A DNA stretch of 64,000 nucleotides from Reticulitermes lucifugus (taxonomy: Eukaryota > Arthropoda > Insecta > Blattodea > Rhinotermitidae), in assembly GCA_026260175.1 (NCBI GenBank), contig JAKCWW010000046.1, positions 100,647 to 164,646 on the forward strand. Direction: 5' to 3'. Numbering within the stretch: the stretch's first letter is position 1; every line of letters begins with the position of its first letter. Below are positions 58,475 to 64,000 of the stretch, piece after piece. The notes beneath the pieces were generated by a model. That model was not told the origin of the DNA, made no database searches, and was given only the letters and a program-made list of their open reading frames with translations. A program made the translations under genes and the position numbers.

Positions 58475-58521
58475 AAACCCCTGATGATGGCTCATAGACA
58501 GCCGAAACATGTGTAGGGTTT
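58475..58521 (+). ncRNA. Best hammerhead-ribozyme-like motif
   Basis: Read 5' to 3': stem I AAACCC (58,475-58,480), CTGATGA (58,481-58,487), one extra T, stem II GGCT (58,489-58,492), loop CATAGAC, AGCC (58,500-58,503), GAA with stem III AC (58,507-58,508), loop ATGT, GT (58,513-58,514), A at the cleavage position (58,515), and stem I GGGTTT (58,516-58,521). All three helices close with perfect pairing around an intact CTGATGA and GAAA. The extra T between the core and stem II is not canonical, so self-cleavage is not assured. Known relatives lie in Penelope-like elements. Confidence 0.5.
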
Positions 58522-58639
58522 GATTATGATAAGGGGCTGATTTGCACCTTGTTAGTGATTTGTGCATTTTGTTGGTGAATGTCTAGGGACAATATTAATA
58601 ATTTATATCCTTAAAAATAGTGTGTGTGTGTATCGGATT

Positions 58640-58765
58640 TAACTCGCTAAGTGTGGAGCCCAGTGACAGGCTCCTTTCAGCATGGTAATGAGAATTTATT
58701 TCCGTGACCAGCTGAGCGACTGTACATTTCGCAACGACTTTCTCCACGAAGGTTGTTAAACACAA
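58640..58765 (+). mobile_element. RTE-like LINE 3' tail, decayed
   Basis: CAGGCTCCTTTCAGCATGGT, AATGAG, GTGACCAGCTGAGCGACTG and TCCACGAAGG follow the tail order of the other copies, with weak identity. Confidence 0.45.
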
Positions 58766-58954
58766 GGCTAACATTTCTAAACAAATTTTTATTTGATATG
58801 TTTCTAGCCATTAATTATTTTTAAACCCTTGAAGTCTGAATGTTATCTAAATAACATTTAAAAATCCCCTGCATCACAGAAAACATATCTGTTTTCCATC
58901 ACCGGGACTTAAGATGTTAATAATATGTAGGGAAATGTTCGGTGTTACGAGAAT

Positions 58955-59060
58955 CAGGGTCCTGCCGTAAGGCAGGTAACTGTCCTGTGGCTGCCCGCCA
59001 CGGACCCTATGTTCAGTCCTGGACGATACCGTGTTGACCGAAGGGGCACTGGAGCAGATT
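58955..59060 (+). mobile_element. Possible tRNA-derived SINE head
   Basis: TATGTTCAGTCCTGG resembles box B, and CCTGCCGTAAGGCAGG upstream is a small hairpin. Box A is unclear. Confidence 0.3.
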
Positions 59061-59339
59061 ACTCTCTGAGACTCTTCTGATTTCGACTTTTAATTATCAA
59101 TCCACCAGATATGCACATTTATCTGACACCATCCCCTGAGTTGTGCGATAGCCCTGGCCAGGCAGCACGATGCCACACCCTCACTATTTACGTAAGCTGG
59201 GAAACTGACTCCGCATTTGACTGGTTACAGCACAAGGATATGTGTTTTATTATGAGAATCATACGGAACACAAACTACTTTCAAGCAAAATGCAGATTTC
59301 TTGAATGTTAAACGTGATGGAACATAACCACTGCCCTTA

Positions 59340-59556
59340 ATGTAGTTTCTAGAATCTTGGTTCGATCCTGACAGGATTAAGATATCTCTTCTTCGAAACA
59401 TCCACGCCGCCTCTGGAGCTCACGTAGCTTCCTATTCAGTGGGTACTGGGGCATGTTTCCCCGGGGGTAAAGCGGCTGGAGTTTGTAGCTGACCACTCAA
59501 TTCCATCTAATGTCGAGGTTAAGATTGTGTGGAGCTAACCTCCACTCCTTCATATT
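59340..59556 (+). mobile_element. tRNA-derived SINE (SINE family 1), head truncated
   Basis: TTGGTTCGATCCTGAC (box B), GCCTCTGGAGCTCACG, AGCTTCCTATTCAGTGGG, CCCCGGGGGTAAAGCGGC, ATGTCGAGGTTAAGATTG. The body is well kept; box A is missing or mutated. Confidence 0.8.
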
Positions 59557-60039
59557 TCTTAATTGGGTAGACAGGGATAATTACTTTTCGATTCCTGTTT
59601 GTAGTTACTCTAGGATCATTGGATTGGAGTTAAGTCATTCTTGTGTAAGCATCGACGCACGGTCGAACCTCGACTCACTTATATTGAACTGGCTCCGGAA
59701 ATGAAGGTTATTTGTTGAGTTCTGAACGCTGAAAATGGCATCTGCCTCTGATGATAATGGTCTGTAGGGAGAGTAAGGATGGAAGAGCAGTCTCTTGATC
59801 GTGATTATATCACGTGATTAATCACATGGTTGTCATTAAGCACCCCTCTTACCGCTCGTTCTTATCCCGGGGTTAAGAATTGTTGATCCCTTAAAGTGGC
59901 CAAGCCGTTGGATTGCGTCATACTCGTTTGTACGCAGATGGATGTATTTATGTCGATGGTAGAATGGGTAGCCTGCATTGTACAGCAGCTCCAGCAGTTG
60001 CATATTTAAGTCACTGAATTACAAATTGTGGTTCGCTTC
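59557..60039. other. Unassigned DNA
   Basis: Only short palindromic ATCACGTGATTAATCACATG near 59,807 stands out; no frame recognised. Confidence 0.35.
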
Positions 60040-60262
60040 ACCTTACAAACGGGATATAAAGTTTTGTGATAACCAACGTCATGAATCAGAGCTCGCAGTT
60101 GCTCATCTGTTCAAGATATTCTTCGCCTTTTATGGAACTAGCAGATTCATTACTGGTTTCACTATGTCCAATTACTTGATCATATTCTGAGCCAGTTTAA
60201 TCAAAACCACACCATCGCACAGTGCTTATTTAAGATCCATTGTAATGCTATTGTCCAGTCTG
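60040..60262 (-). mobile_element. RTE-like LINE tail, decayed
   Basis: Complement blocks in order: CTTTTATGGAAC, AGATTCATTACTGG, ATTCTGAGCCAGTTTAATC, TTAAGATCCATTGTAATGC, CTATTGTCC. Confidence 0.6.
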
Positions 60263-60839
60263 CACCTACGGTGTCATGAATAGTCTCTTGTTTTCAGATT
60301 TTCTGATTTTATCATTATCAGCAGCTGCAGGGTACAAGTGAATTTCTAGCTTGTTTATTCTCCTTGAGTATTAGTCTCTCCATATTTAATTTGGTTGACC
60401 TACTTGTCTTTTTCTAGTTGCAATGTATTCATGCAGTAATGTGTGTATCTTTCATGCGTAATGAATGGTGTGTCTAATTGTATAACACACAGTTGTATTT
60501 CAGTTACATCGTTTGTCCTGTAGTTCTCGTGTAGATACCGAATAACAACTTAAATTCCCCTAGACGCACTACCAACGATCCAAATGTTTGCTGGTTTCGT
60601 CACTATAGTAATATGTGGTGAGAAGTGTCCTTAGTTTGTAGCTTCTTAAATCCTTGTTTCTCTTAGGTCCAACTGTTCTCCCTGTACCGCTTTCGTAGAC
60701 ATCCTCTGTGCACGGGTTTGCTTTTGTTCATAAATCAAGTTTCAAAAGCGTACAAAATACCGGGAGACATTATGGTTTTTATATACACACCACTTTTACC
60801 AACAAATGCACTCTTATTATAACTTGTTATGTTATACAA
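60263..60839. other. Unassigned DNA
   Basis: No repeat or domain recognised; the 69-codon plus frame at 60,708-60,917 runs into the following hairpin repeat. Confidence 0.35.
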
Positions 60840-60854
60840 TACAGTCACAGTGAA

Positions 60855-60905
60855 CTAGCCAGACATGTTTCGATCCCTTGTTGGGATCATCATCAGGGAC
60901 TTTTA
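60855..60905 (-). ncRNA. Hammerhead-like hairpin motif
   Basis: Minus strand: GTCCCTGATGAT, GATCCC, loop AACAA, GGGATC, GAAACATGTCTGG. The core CTGATGA and a perfect six-base stem II are intact; stem I is weak. Confidence 0.45.
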
Positions 60906-61321
60906 GATTATAAATAACACAATTACAAATTAACAATAAAGGTACATATTAAAAGTATAAGATGTTTAAAGGTTAAAATTGTAGGCTATCTCTGTTGGTT
61001 CCTGGGTCCACTGTGTATCGGAAGTTGCTTGTTTACATGTGGAAGGCCAAGACAGTGCAGACAGTGCATTTGTTGGTTAAAGTGGTGTGTGTTCGAATGA
61101 CAATGCACGGTGTGAATAGTATAAAGGTTTTTTATATGTTGTCATAAGGTTCATACGTGGTAATCTACGTCATTGCGAACAGCTCCCTAATTGATGTGGC
61201 CTTATGTACATCATGAATGCGTTTCGAATTCGAATATGACAAATTTTAAACGATTGTTTTATGTCTTATCAGATTTAATTTACCTACCCCTCTTTCGCAG
61301 CCACATATAGTACGTAATCTA

Positions 61322-61323
<2 letters not shown>
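60906..61323. other. Unassigned DNA
   Basis: GACAGTGCAGACAGTGCA near 61,048 is a small tandem duplication; otherwise featureless. Confidence 0.35.

Positions 61324-61366
<43 letters not shown>
61324..61366. repeat. (ATT)n microsatellite
   Basis: About thirteen uninterrupted ATT units. Confidence 0.9.
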
Positions 61367-61367
<1 letters not shown>

Positions 61368-62059
61368 ACACAGTGACAAATTCTCTAGACACTAAGCAGA
61401 CCCACATCATGAAATGTAATAACTTACAGAAGACGTATCATGCAAAGAATCATGGCGGAAATCCTTGGATTGAGGTAGGCACTTTTGCAACAAGAACTCA
61501 CAGAGTGATCCAGATGCCTGTGGATCGTTTTAAACGATTGTTATAAATATAATGCATATTGCCATAAGTTAGAAACAAACTTGATTTCTTTGAGGAAAAA
61601 TAATTACTAAAGTTATGCCATTAAGACAGATGTAAACTGAAATTCCTAGGAGCAGAAACACGGAGTTTCTTCCTGCGCATTAAAATACTCACTTTCAACT
61701 TGCCTAAAAGTATGTATTTTTCCAACTCTCTGATAATTTTTATGGCTGCATGTAGTATTTCATTTGCTTCGTAGAGTCACAGTTCATAGATCTGTGGCAC
61801 CACCGCACAAATCTGCAGTCATCGTAGTGGGAGCTGTGTATTTGTGAGCTAAGTGTTACTGAGGTCTTACATCACTGTCAGATCATTCAGTGGCCGCCTG
61901 CCGTGAGAGGACGTTGATTGAGGCTGCTTCAGAAAAGGATGCCGAAGACAATATTTTTTACTTATAAGTGACGTTTTAATGGGGGACTCGAGACAATTGT
62001 ATAAAATGACCTTCATTGTTTGTATTTGTAATCTTCACCATACACTATAAATAAAGAGT
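61367..62059. other. Unassigned DNA
   Basis: TTTTAAACGATTGTT occurs both near 61,247 and near 61,530, a direct repeat of about 280-base spacing. Nothing else recognised. Confidence 0.35.
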
Positions 62060-62140
62060 AAAACAAGCCAGGCAAAATTTCTTAACAGTTGAGCGACTGG
62101 TAGCTTCTGACAAAGGATTTTCATGGAGCTTAGTACAGAT
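62060..62140 (+). mobile_element. RTE-like LINE 3'-tail scrap
   Basis: TTTCTTAACAGTTGAGCGAC, TGGTAGCTTCTGACAAAGG and TTCATGGAG follow the end of the LINE tail. Confidence 0.55.
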
Positions 62141-62289
62141 CCTTGACGCTACGCTCTTCATAATTCGTCATTTAAATCATCTTGTCATTTTACGCAATAA
62201 AACCGGAGCAGTTGATATATTACCATTAAGTAAAGTCGGAGAATACAAAGTGAATTCAATCTCAGACGCGTTTCAAGTGTATATGCACG

Positions 62290-62335
62290 TGTCTGTAGCA
62301 AGCAAGCAGGCAGGCAGGCAAGCAAGCAAGCACTT
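62290..62335. repeat. (CAAG/CAGG)n tetranucleotide array
   Basis: AAGCAAGCAGGCAGGCAGGC followed by AAGCAAGCAAGCAC; about nine four-base units. Confidence 0.85.
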
Positions 62336-62689
62336 CGCTTGGCTTATATGGAGCTTTCAGCGAGCTTGTGATGTGGCTCTGTCGTTTGGTAGCACGGTTG
62401 CTGCATTTAAGAGCTGGATTATATTTCATTTCCTCGAATTTCGCTGTTCCCACGTTTCGCTTTCACGCGACGCACCGCTCAGCTCAACTTGTTTACCTCC
62501 GCATCGTTACAACGGAATGTAATCAGAAGCATCTACATACCGAGAGGTGCTTCTCAACACTGCAGAATGTAACATGTGTAGTAGACGAAGGACCGTTATA
62601 ATCATAGAAACAGATAGTGAATAACGTTTTAAGATATCGGTTACCAGGCAAAAATTTCGTGACTTCATTAACTCTGAAGTCTGAAGATT

Positions 62690-62805
62690 CATTTCCGTGT
62701 TCATCACTGCCTGTCACTGAACCAAGTTCCCACATTCACACGTCGTCCTTTAAGAGCCATTGTAATATTATGATCCCATCTCGGCTTAGGTTGTGCTTGT
62801 AGACT
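62690..62805 (-). mobile_element. RTE-like LINE scrap, decayed
   Basis: CCTTTAAGAGCCATTGTAAT, ATTATGATCCCATCTCGGC and CTTAGGTTGTGC are the complement of the segment coding for RRRWEDN-MDLQ in better copies. Confidence 0.5.
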
Positions 62806-62924
62806 TTCTATCGTCGGTTTTCCGAGTAACATGGTGTAAGCCTGGCTTCTATACTGGAATAGGATTTCGTTAATGGAAAAAAGATAAATTGTTAAAATGA
62901 TAAAGTATATTTCACTCTTATCAA

Positions 62925-63030
62925 CAGCACAGTCACAACCAACACATGCACCTTCAACACGTAATCAGGCTACCGGTTTCAGCTTCAAAGAGCCATCATT
63001 AGGCCTATGACAGAAACTATGAAAAACAAA
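62925..63030 (-). repeat. Decayed hammerhead-like hairpin repeat
   Basis: Minus strand: CCTAATGATGGCTC, loop, AGCTGAAACCGGTAGCC. One base differs from CTGATGA, and stem II is partly broken. A TAGGCCTA (63,000-63,007) overlaps the core. Confidence 0.4.
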
Positions 63031-64000
63031 CTGCATGCATTTTGTAAGAGGAAAACTCATCCATTTTTACAATTACGTATATAAAATGTATCGATATATA
63101 AAAAGATGTGCTGCCTAAGAGAAGTGTTGTTACAAGGAGCAGGTATGAAACCCGAAATGTGATAATTTGGCAAGAAATCTCAGTGATAGATTATATAAAA
63201 CTGGGCTGGGATACGTTTGGTTAGACAGAGGTGGGAGTGATTCTGAAAACATATCAATTAATTAAAACAAGGCGTAACAATATTCAAAGACAAACAGGTA
63301 TAAAATGAAAGAAAATAAATATCTAGTCTCCTACTTGAAAATGAAGAAAAAATGGGGGAACACAATGTGTAATAAATAAGTGTAATCGGAATGAAGGAAC
63401 TGAGTTAGCATGGTTTAGATTGGGAATATGGAAACTAAGAGGTAAAATAAGTGATGTAGAAAAAGGAAGATGGCCCCTATGTAACGAAAAGATAAATGTG
63501 GTTTGTGTATTACTAAAATTTAATGAGGCACAGAGGTGGAGAGAAAACATTTAGATAGTAAATAGCTATACAGGAATAAAAAATAGCATACAAGAAAATA
63601 ATCAGCTGTAATAAGATCGTACAAGTTAAAATGTTAGGCAGATTTTTATACAAAGTAAAGGCAAGTGGGAAAATAAGTGATAAAAACGGTGCACGTTATG
63701 GGGCAAATGAGAAAGGAGGAATTGTAGTCAAAACTTTATCACTATGTATATAAACTTAGATGTGATTAACACCTGACAGAAGATAATAATTAGTTTAGAT
63801 AAATTTTAGCTACTAGCATTAAATATAATGGATGTGCACCGGCAAAATCCCGGTGTTACCAGTTACACCCAAAGATGTAAACGAAAATCAACTAATAAAT
63901 TTGAAATTTGTAAGCCGTTCTCATGTCTCCAACACTTTACCTGTCTCGTCTACCTCATTCCCTTTATTTGAGAATCCTAACGCTATTTTTCGAAATAGGC
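63031..64000. other. Purine-biased unassigned DNA
   Basis: From about 63,240 to 63,720 the plus strand is A/G-rich with little C. The 75-codon minus frame at 63,323-63,550 reflects this bias. No repeat family recognised up to the window edge. Confidence 0.4.

Noticed and set aside
1-64000. CRISPR arrays, operons, bacterial promoters or rRNA
   Set aside because: No regularly spaced identical repeats with unique spacers, no ribosomal sequence and no gene clusters; the window is clearly eukaryotic.

Overview
No conserved host exon, rRNA or intact tRNA gene could be recognised in this AT-rich 64 kb window. It reads as long-intron or intergenic DNA of a large arthropod genome, densely seeded with old, mostly broken repeats. 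The LINE tails (a C-terminus of the WAGH / GRPEGRR / WEDN / MNLRVP type and a second of the WIGHILRR / LLDDLKEKR type) resemble, from memory, repeats common in cockroaches and termites. A blattodean such as Periplaneta is therefore my best guess, not a proof.

Layout. 1-12.8 kb: SINE and LINE-tail fragments, a GCC/AAT microsatellite, a G-rich tract and two hairpin-bearing repeats. 12.8-21.4 kb: repeat-poor DNA with one unassigned 159-codon reading frame and, at 19,439, a juxtaposed 3'/5' splice signal that looks like a recursive-splicing ratchet point on the + strand. 21.4-31 kb: a foldback element, a 5'-truncated RTE-like LINE with clear target-site duplications, a second LINE family, SINEs, a small MITE, and an inverted-repeat element carrying what looks like a processed retrocopy (Pro/Ala-rich C-terminus, poly-A signal, A tail, 8-bp duplications) that contains the only assembly gap. 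31.9-35.4 kb: a broken pogo-like DNA transposon with a TA-flanked MITE inside it, then a hAT-type non-autonomous element. 37-42 kb: polypurine DNA, a strongly diverged but phase-locked 37-bp tandem array and a 16-bp minisatellite. 42-52 kb: hairpin-bearing inverted repeats, a perfect 32-bp palindrome, SINE and LINE tails. 52-64 kb: SINEs, a Tc1/mariner-type transposase fossil and more hairpin repeats.

The most interesting signal is a dispersed set of about fifteen short three-way-junction motifs: CTGANGA, one extra base, a base-paired stem, then CGAAAC followed by ATGT or GT. They occur on both strands and often as inverted pairs. The stems change sequence between copies while usually staying complementary. 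The layout is that of a type I hammerhead ribozyme with a minute stem III, as known in Penelope-like retroelements, but with one consistent extra base. Eight exact copies of the palindrome TAGGCCTA are a second, unexplained signal. Nothing here suggests an operon, a CRISPR array or a working gene pathway; the parts interact only as layers of transposition.
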